Shown piece by piece: positions 1 to 7,916 of a stretch of 64,000 nucleotides of DNA. The translations under genes and the position numbers were made by a program. The notes below the pieces were generated by a model. That model was given only the letters and a program-made list of their open reading frames with translations, made no database searches and was not told the origin of the DNA. The DNA lies in NCBI RefSeq assembly GCF_037969765.1, contig NZ_CP150207.1, forward strand, positions 930,001 through 994,000, given 5' to 3'. The first letter of the stretch is position 1; each line of letters opens with the position of its first letter. The DNA is from Paenibacillus sp. FSL W8-0186. GTDB taxonomy: Bacteria; Bacillota; Bacilli; Paenibacillales; Paenibacillaceae.

Positions 1-1
1 G

Positions 2-856
2 AACCTGTTCGCCATTGGATTTATTCCAACCTTTGTAATGGGTGGAGTAACCGGGGTTATGCTCGGATCTGCTCCTGCGGACTATCAGTTCCACGATACT
101 TATTTTGTTGTAGCGCATTTCCACTACGTTATCGTAGGGGGACTTGTTCTAGGATTGTTCTCTGGCCTGCATTACTGGTGGCCGAAAATGTTTGGTCGGG
201 TATTGAACGAAACGCTTGGAAAAATCGAATTCTGGACGTTTATTATCGGGTTCCACTTGACCTTCTTCCTGCAGCATTTCCTAGGCTTGGTCGGAATGCA
301 GCGCCGCGTATTCACCTACTTGCCTAACCAGGGCTTTGATCTGATGAATATGCTGAGTACAGTTGGTGCGTTCCTGATGGGTGTAGGGGTTATCCTATTC
401 CTGGTCAATGTCGTGATTACGGCAAGAAAGCCTGTCGGAGTTGAAAATGATCCTTGGGGAGACGGCCGTACCCTGGAATGGGCTATTCCGTCGCCGCCGC
501 CGGAGTACAACTTCAAGCAGCTTCCGCTCGTTCGCGGTATTGATGCATATTGGAAAGAGAAGATGGCTGGAAATAAGGAGATGACTCCTGCTGAACCGGT
601 GGGTTCGATTCATATGCCATCGCCGACGATTATTCCGTTTGTCATGTCTGTGGGTCTGTTCATTGCCGGCCTTGGCTTTATGTTTACGACGGATGATTTC
701 GGCAATAGCTTCCTGAATTTCTTGTTCAACAACTACATCGTAGTTATTATCGGTTTAGGCATCACCTTCGGCTCGATGATCGTTCATTCCCTGTACGACG
801 ATGCAGGATGGCATATTGAACCAGAAGAAATCGATGGGAAGGGGGCAGAAGCATGA
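2..856 (+). CDS. ctaD: Cytochrome c oxidase subunit I, 3' part (truncated by window edge)
   Basis: Catalytic haem-copper subunit of the caa3/aa3 terminal oxidase, which reduces O2 to water in the cytoplasmic membrane and pumps protons. The reading frame is open from base 2, so the start lies outside the window. Near its beginning is the conserved AHFHYVIVGG motif, whose two histidines are haem a3 and haem a ligands in the family. Several hydrophobic helices follow, then a soluble linker and two extra C-terminal membrane segments (about residues 215-265 of the visible part), as in the long Bacillus-type CtaD. It overlaps ctaE by four bases (ATGA), so the genes are probably translationally coupled. 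Confidence 0.96.
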   Translation, partial: NLFAIGFIPTFVMGGVTGVMLGSAPADYQFHDTYFVVAHFHYVIVGGLVLGLFSGLHYWWPKMFGRVLNETLGKIEFWTFIIGFHLTFFLQHFLGLVGMQRRVFTYLPNQGFDLMNMLSTVGAFLMGVGVILFLVNVVITARKPVGVENDPWGDGRTLEWAIPSPPPEYNFKQLPLVRGIDAYWKEKMAGNKEMTPAEPVGSIHMPSPTIIPFVMSVGLFIAGLGFMFTTDDFGNSFLNFLFNNYIVVIIGLGITFGSMIVHSLYDDAGWHIEPEEIDGKGAEA

Positions 857-1482
857 CCACTCTTCATGCAGAGCAAGCTACAAACAAGCTCCCCCATGAA
901 CCGGAGAAGGCAACGTTAGAAGGCCGCAATAAAATTTTAGGCTTCTGGCTGTTCCTTGCAGGGGAAGCGGTTCTGTTCGGTACGTTATTCGCAACATTTT
1001 TGACGCTGCGGAATCAAGTGGCTGATGGACCATCAGCCTCCGAGCTGTTCAGCCTGCCGATTACCGCTGTTGCGACGCTGATCCTCCTAGTGAGCAGCTT
1101 GACGAGCGTATTCTCGATTCAGGCCATGCACCGGGGCAACGTGAAGTCGCTCTTAACTTGGCTGACGGTTACGGTATTGCTGGGTCTAGGCTTCCTGGGC
1201 TTGGAAATCTATGAGTTCTATGAGTATGTTACTCATTATGGATATGGCATGACGACAAGTGCTTTCAGTTCCTCGTTCTACACACTCGTCGGATTCCACG
1301 GAGCGCACGTTATTTTCGGTATCTGCTGGATTTCGCTTCTGATCGGGCAAGTTGCGAGAAAAGGACTGACGGTAGTCACTGCACCGAAGATTTATGTTTC
1401 GGCGATGTACTGGCACTTCGTTGACGTCGTTTGGGTATTTGTTTTTACGGTAGTTTACCTGCTTGGAAAGGTGGTAGGCTAA
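853..1482 (+). CDS. ctaE: Cytochrome c oxidase subunit III
   Basis: Non-catalytic membrane subunit of the terminal oxidase, 209 aa, about the normal length for Bacillus-type subunit III. Five hydrophobic helices are visible, starting with the family segment KILGFWLFLAGEAVLFGTLF and including the conserved GFHGAHVIFG motif near residue 150. The start ATG overlaps the ctaD stop, and ctaF follows three bases after the stop, which places it inside the cta operon. Confidence 0.96.
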   Translation: MTTLHAEQATNKLPHEPEKATLEGRNKILGFWLFLAGEAVLFGTLFATFLTLRNQVADGPSASELFSLPITAVATLILLVSSLTSVFSIQAMHRGNVKSLLTWLTVTVLLGLGFLGLEIYEFYEYVTHYGYGMTTSAFSSSFYTLVGFHGAHVIFGICWISLLIGQVARKGLTVVTAPKIYVSAMYWHFVDVVWVFVFTVVYLLGKVVG

Positions 1483-1485
1483 ACG

Positions 1486-1806
1486 ATGGTCAATCAGCAT
1501 AACAACGAAGGTTCAATGGTGAAGCATCGGCACCGGCATGAAGGACCTCAGAAGCATGTCGTGGCCTTCATATTCTCGATCGTATTGACCGCAATCGCAT
1601 TTGCGACGGTAGCGGCAGGGGGCGTGAACACAGCTTTTACGGTCATCCTGCTGATCGCGATGGCTATTCTTCAAGTACTCGTTCAGCTTGGCTATTGGAT
1701 GCACTTGAAGGATAAGGGACATATGATTCCGATCATATTCATGGCTGGAGGATTTTTTGTCGCCGGGCTGTGTATTATTGCGGCGCTTTACTGGATGTGG
1801 TGGTAA
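1486..1806 (+). CDS. ctaF: Cytochrome c oxidase subunit IV
   Basis: Small oxidase subunit of 106 aa with a histidine-rich hydrophilic N-terminus (KHRHRHEG) and three membrane helices. The second helix carries the LVQLGYWMHL segment typical of the subunit IV/CyoD family. The start is taken as the ATG three bases after ctaE; an in-frame ATG ten codons later is an alternative. A terminator follows at once, so this is the last gene of the ctaD-E-F segment. Confidence 0.93.
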   Translation: MVNQHNNEGSMVKHRHRHEGPQKHVVAFIFSIVLTAIAFATVAAGGVNTAFTVILLIAMAILQVLVQLGYWMHLKDKGHMIPIIFMAGGFFVAGLCIIAALYWMWW

Positions 1807-1810
1807 AATA

Positions 1811-1845
1811 AAAAGAGGCGGGCTTGTATATAAGCCCCCTCTTTT
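1811..1845 (+). terminator. Rho-independent terminator after ctaF
   Basis: Arms AAAAGAGGCGGGCTT and AAGCCCCCTCTTTT pair around a six-base loop and end in a short T run. It separates the oxidase structural genes from ctaG. Confidence 0.8.
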
Positions 1846-1907
1846 GTATATTATGGGGTTAGTTCACAATTTGGACAGATTTCCAAGCGGCGGAGGGAGT
1901 TTTTAAA

Positions 1908-2834
1908 TTGCTGGGATTACAATATTTTAGTTTTAGTGATGTTTGGAGTCCCGTATTGATGTCATTCATGCTGTTAATTACAGCAGGCTATTTCTTGATT
2001 GTAGGCCCGCTTAGCGAAAGGTTCCCTCATAGCGAACCGACTTCGGCGGGCCGCAAAGTGATGTTCGTTGCAGGGATGTTCTTGATGCACTTGGCCCAGG
2101 GGGGACCCGTCAATTTGCTTGGACACACGATGTTCAGCTTCCATATGCTGAGCATGGCCTTGTCCTATATCGTTGCTCCGCCGCTGCTCATGTTAGGAAT
2201 ACCGCCATGGATTTGGCGTTCGTTCGTACGTTTTTTTGAACGGACTCCGCTGAAGAAGCTGAAATTCATGGTTCATCCCGTCGTTTCTGCCGTCTTATTT
2301 AACGGATTGTTCTCAATCTACCATCTCCCCGTAGTTCATGATTATGTTATGCTTAACTTTGGGGTTCACCGCCTGTATTATTTAGTCCTGTTCATTGCAG
2401 CGGTACTGATGTGGTGGACGTTCGTCAGTCCGATCCCGGAACGCGCGACTCCGCAAGGTTTGAAGAAGCTTGGCTTCATTTATTTGAACATGGTGCTGCT
2501 GACGCCGGCCTGCGGTCTGATCATCTTCGCCAGCGAGCCGCTTTACGCTACGTACAGCGATCCTAATATATGGGCCCAAGCGATGGGCTACTGCGTACCC
2601 GGCGGAGACCCGGCGGCGCTGCTAAGCCAATTCGGCGGGCCGGAGTTTTTCGGTTTTCTGGAGACCCGCGTAGATCAGCAGGTCGGCGGAATCCTGATGA
2701 AATTTATACAGGAGCTTATTTTTGCGTCGATGCTGGCCTATGTATTCTTCCAGTGGTACCGGCAGGAGAATAAAGAGGACGCAGAGGATGAGCTGATCGC
2801 TGATGTGCCCCCGCATGAATTGAATCAGGCGTAA
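1908..2834 (+). CDS. ctaG: Cytochrome c oxidase assembly factor CtaG (caa3 type)
   Basis: Polytopic membrane protein (308 aa) of the caa3_CtaG family, needed in Bacillus for an active cytochrome caa3 oxidase, probably through copper-centre assembly. About seven hydrophobic helices are visible, with conserved histidines in HLAQGGPVNLLGHTMFSFHM (about residue 63 on) and IYHLPVVHDYV. The start is a TTG, chosen because a strong Shine-Dalgarno (GGAGGGAGT, ending at 1900) lies just upstream and no ATG is better placed. The C-terminus is acidic and cytoplasmic-looking. Confidence 0.93.
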   Translation: MLGLQYFSFSDVWSPVLMSFMLLITAGYFLIVGPLSERFPHSEPTSAGRKVMFVAGMFLMHLAQGGPVNLLGHTMFSFHMLSMALSYIVAPPLLMLGIPPWIWRSFVRFFERTPLKKLKFMVHPVVSAVLFNGLFSIYHLPVVHDYVMLNFGVHRLYYLVLFIAAVLMWWTFVSPIPERATPQGLKKLGFIYLNMVLLTPACGLIIFASEPLYATYSDPNIWAQAMGYCVPGGDPAALLSQFGGPEFFGFLETRVDQQVGGILMKFIQELIFASMLAYVFFQWYRQENKEDAEDELIADVPPHELNQA

Positions 2835-2861
2835 GATCAATAAGACAATTGGAGGATGGAA

Positions 2862-3326
2862 ATGGACCTGTTTACCCTATTCCCTACGCTAAGCACCTCT
2901 TTTATCGTTATTAGTGCCATTTTGGTAGCCATTGGCTGGGGACAGATTATTAAGGGCAAAAGAGAAGCCCATAAGAAAACGATGATCGCGGCGGCGATCG
3001 CGGCAATCATTTTCTTTATTATCTATACGTCACGTACGGCCTTTATCGGCAACACTGCTTGGGGCGGCCCGGAGTCGCTTAAGCCTTATTACCAGACGTT
3101 TCTTATTTTCCACATTGTTCTGGCGACAGTGGCTGCCGTATTCGGTATCACGACCTTGACGCTCGGCTTCAAGGAGAAGTATGCAAAGCATCGCAAGTGG
3201 GGCAAAGTTACGTCGATCATCTGGTTCTTCACAGCCATCACCGGGGTAGCTGTGTATGTATTGCTGTACGTACTGTATCCTGGCGGTCATACGAAGCCGG
3301 TATGGGATATTCTGCTTGGCACATAA
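2862..3326 (+). CDS. DUF420 membrane protein (YozB/CtaM-like)
   Basis: Four-helix membrane protein of the DUF420 family; in Bacillus and Staphylococcus relatives sit beside ctaG and are linked to haem-copper oxidase maturation. Histidines in the hydrophobic part (YYQTFLIFHIVLATVAAVFG, and KHRKWGKVT after it) match the family. ATG 2862 is chosen because GGAGG at 2851-2855 is six bases upstream; the ATG at 2856 directly abuts that site and is unlikely. It lies 21 bases after ctaG and is followed by a terminator, so it is probably co-transcribed with ctaG. Confidence 0.88.
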   Translation: MDLFTLFPTLSTSFIVISAILVAIGWGQIIKGKREAHKKTMIAAAIAAIIFFIIYTSRTAFIGNTAWGGPESLKPYYQTFLIFHIVLATVAAVFGITTLTLGFKEKYAKHRKWGKVTSIIWFFTAITGVAVYVLLYVLYPGGHTKPVWDILLGT

Positions 3327-3340
3327 GGAAGAAATGGCAA

Positions 3341-3390
3341 GGCCTCGATCTTGAGCGGTATGCGCTTGAGAACGAGGTCTTTATTTTTTT
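3341..3390 (+). terminator. Rho-independent terminator after the DUF420 gene
   Basis: GGCCTCGATCTTGAGCG pairs imperfectly with CGCTTGAGAACGAGGTC around GTATG, followed by TTTATTTTTTT. It closes the cta region. Confidence 0.8.
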
Positions 3391-3402
3391 CCAAAAAAGG
3401 GA

Positions 3403-3448
3403 TTGACGCATGAAAATGACCCGTATATACTGTATATAATGATATACA
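3403..3448 (+). promoter_or_regulatory. SigA-type promoter with overlapping inverted-repeat operator
   Basis: TTGACG (3403-3408) and TATACT (3426-3431) are 17 bases apart, a strong SigA promoter. Directly on and after the -10 lies the inverted repeat TGTATAT-AATG-ATATACA (3431-3448), where a repressor would block initiation. The operon encodes a YtrA-type GntR regulator, a family whose members usually repress their own operon from such a site, so autoregulation is inferred. Confidence 0.65.
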
Positions 3449-3529
3449 CAGTAAGCACACATATATACACACTGAACATAAAGGATCGTCAAGATCGCAA
3501 ATATAATTCTAAACCGCGAAGAAAGGTTG

Positions 3530-4261
3530 ATGAGTTTGAACAACACCTGGAAAGACGCATGGGTCATTTTTAAAAGAGATTTAAGGCTGGATCGGCTCTA
3601 CTTGTTTTGGAACGTTCTTTTTATGATATATATGGCAGTTGCAATCGGCGCGCTGGCGACTCCATCGCCCAGAGCAGGAGCATACTTGGATCCATTGCAG
3701 GATTTTATGTTTTTCGTATTAATTCCTATCACCGGGTTCTATTTCTCCAGAAGGTCTTTTAACTACCTTAAGGAAGATTCGTATACCCGCATGCTGCAAT
3801 ACTACCGGACGCTTCCCATCCCTGCGATTACGGTGATGCGCGGGCGGATCATTCAGCTGCTTACGGCGACGCTGTTTAATGGCCTGCTGTTTTACCCGGC
3901 TTATTATTGGCTTTCGGGATTCACCAGCGACTGGCTTACCGATGTAGGGAGGATGCTCGCCTTCGCTTTGACATGGACCGGATACCTCCTATTCATCAAC
4001 GGAATATATATTTACTTTGAATTTCTCAGTACAGGCCGCAGATATCTCTGGATCAGTACTCTTATCGCGCTCGCAGCAGGCCTCGTGGCATTTCTGATTC
4101 ACTGGTTTGACGGGAATGCACTCACATACACCCTGGAGCAGTCCAAGCGGTATTCACTCCTATCGCCTGTGATGTGGGGAATGTTGATCCTTGGTGGATT
4201 ATCCTTGGCTCTATTTTGCAAAATGACGCTAAGCAAGCTGGGAAAGAGGGACTTGATATGA
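3530..4261 (+). CDS. ABC-2-type membrane subunit
   Basis: Integral membrane protein of about 243 aa with six hydrophobic segments. It opens with a W-KRDLRLDRLYLFW amphipathic stretch typical of ABC-2-type permeases. No substrate can be read from it. Start is uncertain: TTG 3527, ATG 3530 and TTG 3536 are all possible behind GAAAGG. It is the first gene after the promoter-operator and precedes a YtrA-like regulator and an ATPase, the arrangement of ytr/yhc-type cell-envelope stress transporters. It probably pairs with the ATPase at 4720-5619. Confidence 0.75.
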   Translation: MSLNNTWKDAWVIFKRDLRLDRLYLFWNVLFMIYMAVAIGALATPSPRAGAYLDPLQDFMFFVLIPITGFYFSRRSFNYLKEDSYTRMLQYYRTLPIPAITVMRGRIIQLLTATLFNGLLFYPAYYWLSGFTSDWLTDVGRMLAFALTWTGYLLFINGIYIYFEFLSTGRRYLWISTLIALAAGLVAFLIHWFDGNALTYTLEQSKRYSLLSPVMWGMLILGGLSLALFCKMTLSKLGKRDLI

Positions 4262-4309
4262 TCGCGGAAATGATTTCCGACAGGGATAAGCCGGAGGTGA
4301 GACAGAAAG

Positions 4310-4717
4310 GTGTGGATCCCCATTCAAATCAATGAGAATAGTGCGGAGCCTTTATATTTTCAAATTGAGACGCAGCTGCGTTCTCTCATCGTAAGCGGGC
4401 AGATTGAAGAGGGAACGCTGCTGCCCTCTATTCGGGAATTCGCCAGCAGCTTAAAGTGCAGCGTCATTACCGTCCGGAGGGTATACCAGGACCTGGAGAA
4501 TGAAGGGCTGCTGCTTACCAAACAAGGAACGGGCACCTTTGTAGCCCGGGTTGGACATAACGAGAGGAGTGAATACCGCCGAATGGTCGTGCAGGAAGCC
4601 GTCGAAGCCGCCGTAGAAGCGGGCTTATCCGTGCAATATAGCGAGGAGGAGCTGAAGGCTCTATTTCTGGAAATCATTAAGAACAAATACCGTTCGCATA
4701 CGGGGGAGGGGAGCTAG
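4310..4717 (+). CDS. GntR-family regulator, YtrA subfamily
   Basis: Short (135 aa) regulator: an N-terminal winged helix-turn-helix (about residues 10-78, with PLYFQIETQLRSLIVSGQI and GTLLPSIREFASSL) and only a short helical tail instead of a large effector domain, the hallmark of the YtrA/YhcF subfamily. Start is GTG 4310 with GGAGGTGA ten bases upstream. It lies between a permease and an ATPase and two bases before the latter. By family precedent it represses the operon; the inverted repeat at 3431-3448 is the probable target. Confidence 0.9.
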   Translation: MWIPIQINENSAEPLYFQIETQLRSLIVSGQIEEGTLLPSIREFASSLKCSVITVRRVYQDLENEGLLLTKQGTGTFVARVGHNERSEYRRMVVQEAVEAAVEAGLSVQYSEEELKALFLEIIKNKYRSHTGEGS

Positions 4718-4719
4718 GA

Positions 4720-5619
4720 ATGAACGAGACTTTGGCGCTGGAGCTTAAAAACGTCATAAAGAAACGGCGGCGTAGAACGATTGGGCCAGTCAATCTCCAG
4801 ATTCCCCAGGGACACATCGTCGCGCTGGTTGGGTCTAACGGTTCAGGGAAAAGTACGATTCTCCACATGCTGACACGAAGCCTTATTCCAGATGAAGGGG
4901 AAATCAGGTGGTTTGGGGACAAGAGCGCCGGCGATTTGCCGCAGGAAATCAGAAGCAGGATTGCCTATGTGTCGGAGAATCCGCTAGTAGAGGAAAACTA
5001 CCAGACCGCGGAGCAGGCCGCGAGCTTCCGGGCTCACTGGTATCCATCCTGGGATCAAAAGAAATTTGAACGCTTGATTACGCACTTTGAGGTGCCGCGC
5101 GATGAACGGCTGAACCGCATGTCCAAGGGGGAGCGCCGTAAATTTGAGGTTGCTGCTGCCTTGGCCGCAAGCCCTAAGCTGCTTATTCTCGATGAACTAT
5201 CGTCCGGGCTTGATCCATTTATCTGGAAGGATATGCTCGCAGAGCTTCAGAATAGCATGCTGGAAGAGGATGTTACCATCATCATGGCGACCCATGTCGT
5301 AGAAGAAGTAAGACGGCTTGCCGACTACATTGTATTGGTGCATCAGGGTAAGGTGCTGGGCATGGCGGAGAAAGACCTGCTCTACGGAAGCTGCTATGAG
5401 GTATGGGTTCGCGGTGATGTAGGCGAATGGACGGGAAGGCCTGAGCTCATTCGGTGCGATGAGGATGGGCCGTTGATGCATAAATTGATCGTCCGGGATG
5501 AAGCTTTTATGGGCGAACTGCAGCAGTCCAAGGATCTTCAGGTATTGCGGACCCGGGCCCTTGAGTTGGAAGAGGTGCTTCAACTCTGGATCCAAGGGCA
5601 CGCTCCGGAACATAGATGA
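4720..5619 (+). CDS. ABC transporter ATP-binding protein (YtrB/YhcH-like)
   Basis: Nucleotide-binding subunit, 299 aa. Walker A is GSNGSGKST (residues 38-46), the signature motif is the degenerate MSKGERRKFE, and Walker B is LLILDELSSGLDP, followed by the switch histidine in MATHVVEE. The C-terminal 80 residues form a non-conserved tail as in multidrug-type ATPases. It probably energises the permease at 3530-4261. A weakly conserved signature (SKGER instead of SGGQ) is common in this subgroup. Confidence 0.9.
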   Translation: MNETLALELKNVIKKRRRRTIGPVNLQIPQGHIVALVGSNGSGKSTILHMLTRSLIPDEGEIRWFGDKSAGDLPQEIRSRIAYVSENPLVEENYQTAEQAASFRAHWYPSWDQKKFERLITHFEVPRDERLNRMSKGERRKFEVAAALAASPKLLILDELSSGLDPFIWKDMLAELQNSMLEEDVTIIMATHVVEEVRRLADYIVLVHQGKVLGMAEKDLLYGSCYEVWVRGDVGEWTGRPELIRCDEDGPLMHKLIVRDEAFMGELQQSKDLQVLRTRALELEEVLQLWIQGHAPEHR

Positions 5620-5673
5620 TATATATTTATGGGCTTAGTAGAAATAGAAGCATGGAACAAGGAGGCTGAAACG

Positions 5674-6579
5674 ATGGCTAAACCATTGGTATTGGAACAG
5701 GTAACGAAGCAGTTTGGGGAGAAAACGGCCGTAAACGGCATTTCCCTCCAAGTGGAGGAGGGAGAAATATACGGGCTCCTTGGCGGCAATGGAGCAGGTA
5801 AAACAACGACAATGCGGATGGTGCTCGGGTTAATTTACCCCGATGCGGGGCGAATTCTCTACCATGGGCAGGAATACAGCAGCGAATTGCAGCACAAGAT
5901 GGGTTATTTGCCGGAAGAACGAGGTTTATATCCGAAAGTAAAGGTCAGTGATCAAATCGTTTATTTGGCCCGGCTGAAGGGAATATCGGCCCAAGAGGCG
6001 GACAAAAGTCTGCGTTACTGGCTGGAACGCTTCGAGGTGCCGGATTATTATAACAAGAAAATCGAAGAGCTCTCCAAAGGGAACCAGCAAAAAATGGGCT
6101 TTATCGCAGCTGTCGTGCATAAGCCCAAAGTGCTGATCCTGGATGAAGCCTTTAGCGGACTCGATCCGGTTAATGTCGAACTGCTTAAAGAGACTGTAAA
6201 AGAGCTGCGGGATGAAGGAACGAGCATTCTATTCTCTACCCACCGCATGGAGCACGTGGAGGAGCTGTGCAGCAATATTACGATTCTGCAGCGTTCCAAT
6301 ACAGTACTGCAAGGGAATATTCAGGACATCAAGAAGCGCTATCCGCGCGAGGAGGTTCTTCTCCATACGACGGGAACGGTTACCGGCCTGGAGGCCATCC
6401 CGGGGGTAGTGCGGGTTGAACACCGCGAGCGCGGCTATTCCATCCGGATTTCCGATGTAGCGGCCGCGCAGGACATTCTGCGCCGGGCGATGGAAGAGAG
6501 TACAGTTGAGCATTTTGAAATCAAGGAACCGACGTTGAATCAAATCTTTATTAAAGAGGTAGGTGATTCGCATGAATAA
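5674..6579 (+). CDS. ABC transporter ATP-binding protein, NatA/YhaQ-like
   Basis: Second ATPase of the cluster, about 301 aa. Walker A GGNGAGKTT, signature ELSKGNQQKMGF, Walker B VLILDEAFSGLDP and switch region STHRMEHVE are all present, followed by a DUF4162-like C-terminal domain ending TLNQIFIKEVG, characteristic of NatA/YhaQ proteins. ATG 5674 is chosen because AAGGAGG is eight bases upstream; the upstream ATG at 5629 has no ribosome site. The permease gene at 6572 overlaps its 3' end by eight bases. NatAB exports Na+ in B. subtilis; the substrate here cannot be told. Confidence 0.9.
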   Translation: MAKPLVLEQVTKQFGEKTAVNGISLQVEEGEIYGLLGGNGAGKTTTMRMVLGLIYPDAGRILYHGQEYSSELQHKMGYLPEERGLYPKVKVSDQIVYLARLKGISAQEADKSLRYWLERFEVPDYYNKKIEELSKGNQQKMGFIAAVVHKPKVLILDEAFSGLDPVNVELLKETVKELRDEGTSILFSTHRMEHVEELCSNITILQRSNTVLQGNIQDIKKRYPREEVLLHTTGTVTGLEAIPGVVRVEHRERGYSIRISDVAAAQDILRRAMEESTVEHFEIKEPTLNQIFIKEVGDSHE

Positions 6580-7867
6580 GCTGCTGCCGATCATTAATTT
6601 CACCTTTGCCAATAAGGTCAAGACGAAATCATTTGTCGTTACTACCGTTATTTTTGCCCTGCTGCTATCCATCGGTATTCATGTGCCGTATCTGATTCAA
6701 ATGTTCTCGGGAAACGAGGGCGCTACAAGTTCCCAAATTGGCCTTGTCTATGGCAACCAGCCTGAGATTGCAGCGTCGCTGGAGGCGTTTATCGACAAGC
6801 AGCCGGATGGCAAAATCAAGCTCATGAAATACGAGCAAGCGAATGATCAGGCGCTCATGAACGATATGGAGAACGGTACGATCAAGGGATACCTGGAGTT
6901 CGGCGAGGCTGAAGGGCTGCAATTTCCGAAGGTTATGTACACCTCTAAGAAGAACAGCATGGATTTAACGCTTCAGTCGACGCTCCAGCCCGCACTGGAG
7001 AACGTGAAAATGCAATACGTCACTCGTGGAAGCTCCCTAACCGAAGAGCAAATCGCGGCGATAAGCGCTCCAGTTATCATCGAAGAGTTGAAGGCTGAAC
7101 AGGCCGCAGGGACGGGCAGTGCTGCCGTTGCAAATGAAGGCTCTAAGACGGCGGCGGTCAATTACGTTATTGTATACGGCCTGATCGTTCTGTTCTTCAT
7201 GACCAATATGATGACAGGCAACATGATTGCTGCAGAGGTAACTTCGGAGAAAAGCTCGCGGATCATGGAGATTCTGGTAACGAGCGTTTCACCGCTGACG
7301 CAAATGTTCGGCAAAATTCTAGGCATGTTCCTGGTCGGTCTGCTGCAGATCGCCATCTTCATCGCCGTAGTTGCCATCAACCTTGCATTGCCGTACAATC
7401 AGGCATCCTTGACCGAGTTGAATTTGGATTTATCGCAAATGGATCTATCCATTCTGCTTGTTGGACTTATTTTCTATATTCTGGGCTATTTCCTCTATGC
7501 AACTTTGTACGCAGCGGTCGGCTCCATTGTCAGCCGCACGGAGGATCTTGGCCAGGCGGTGATGCCGATCACGATGCTTTCTCTGGCAGCATTCTATGTG
7601 GCGATGTTTAGCTTATCGTCTCCGAATTCCCTTCTGCTCAAGGTGTGCTCTTACATTCCGTTCGTGTCTCCCGTCACGATCCTGCTGCGGTATGGCGCAG
7701 GGGATGCAACGCTGCTGGAGGTAGGGCTGTCTCTGCTGGTCCTTATTGTCGCTATTGTCTTCTTCAGCTGGCTGGCCGCCAAGATTTACCGTACGGGAGT
7801 CCTGCTGTACGGCAAGCGTCCGACGATGAAGGAGCTGCGCAAAGCGATGAAGGCGTACAAGATTTAA
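6572..7867 (+). CDS. ABC-2 permease, NatB/YhaP-like
   Basis: Membrane partner of the preceding ATPase, about 431 aa. It has one N-terminal helix, a large extracytoplasmic domain (about residues 45-190) and then five or six helices, the layout of ABC-2 exporters of the NatB/YhaP family. The segment EKSSRIMEILVTSVSPLTQM after the second helix is the usual coupling region. ATG 6572 is preferred over GTG 6563 because AGAGGTAGGTG lies directly upstream. Likely function is export of an ion or toxic compound. Confidence 0.9.
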   Translation: MNKLLPIINFTFANKVKTKSFVVTTVIFALLLSIGIHVPYLIQMFSGNEGATSSQIGLVYGNQPEIAASLEAFIDKQPDGKIKLMKYEQANDQALMNDMENGTIKGYLEFGEAEGLQFPKVMYTSKKNSMDLTLQSTLQPALENVKMQYVTRGSSLTEEQIAAISAPVIIEELKAEQAAGTGSAAVANEGSKTAAVNYVIVYGLIVLFFMTNMMTGNMIAAEVTSEKSSRIMEILVTSVSPLTQMFGKILGMFLVGLLQIAIFIAVVAINLALPYNQASLTELNLDLSQMDLSILLVGLIFYILGYFLYATLYAAVGSIVSRTEDLGQAVMPITMLSLAAFYVAMFSLSSPNSLLLKVCSYIPFVSPVTILLRYGAGDATLLEVGLSLLVLIVAIVFFSWLAAKIYRTGVLLYGKRPTMKELRKAMKAYKI

Positions 7868-7916
7868 CTCCGTGTGAATTTTAAAAATATCATTGAAAAC
7901 AAAGGAGAAGATGAAC

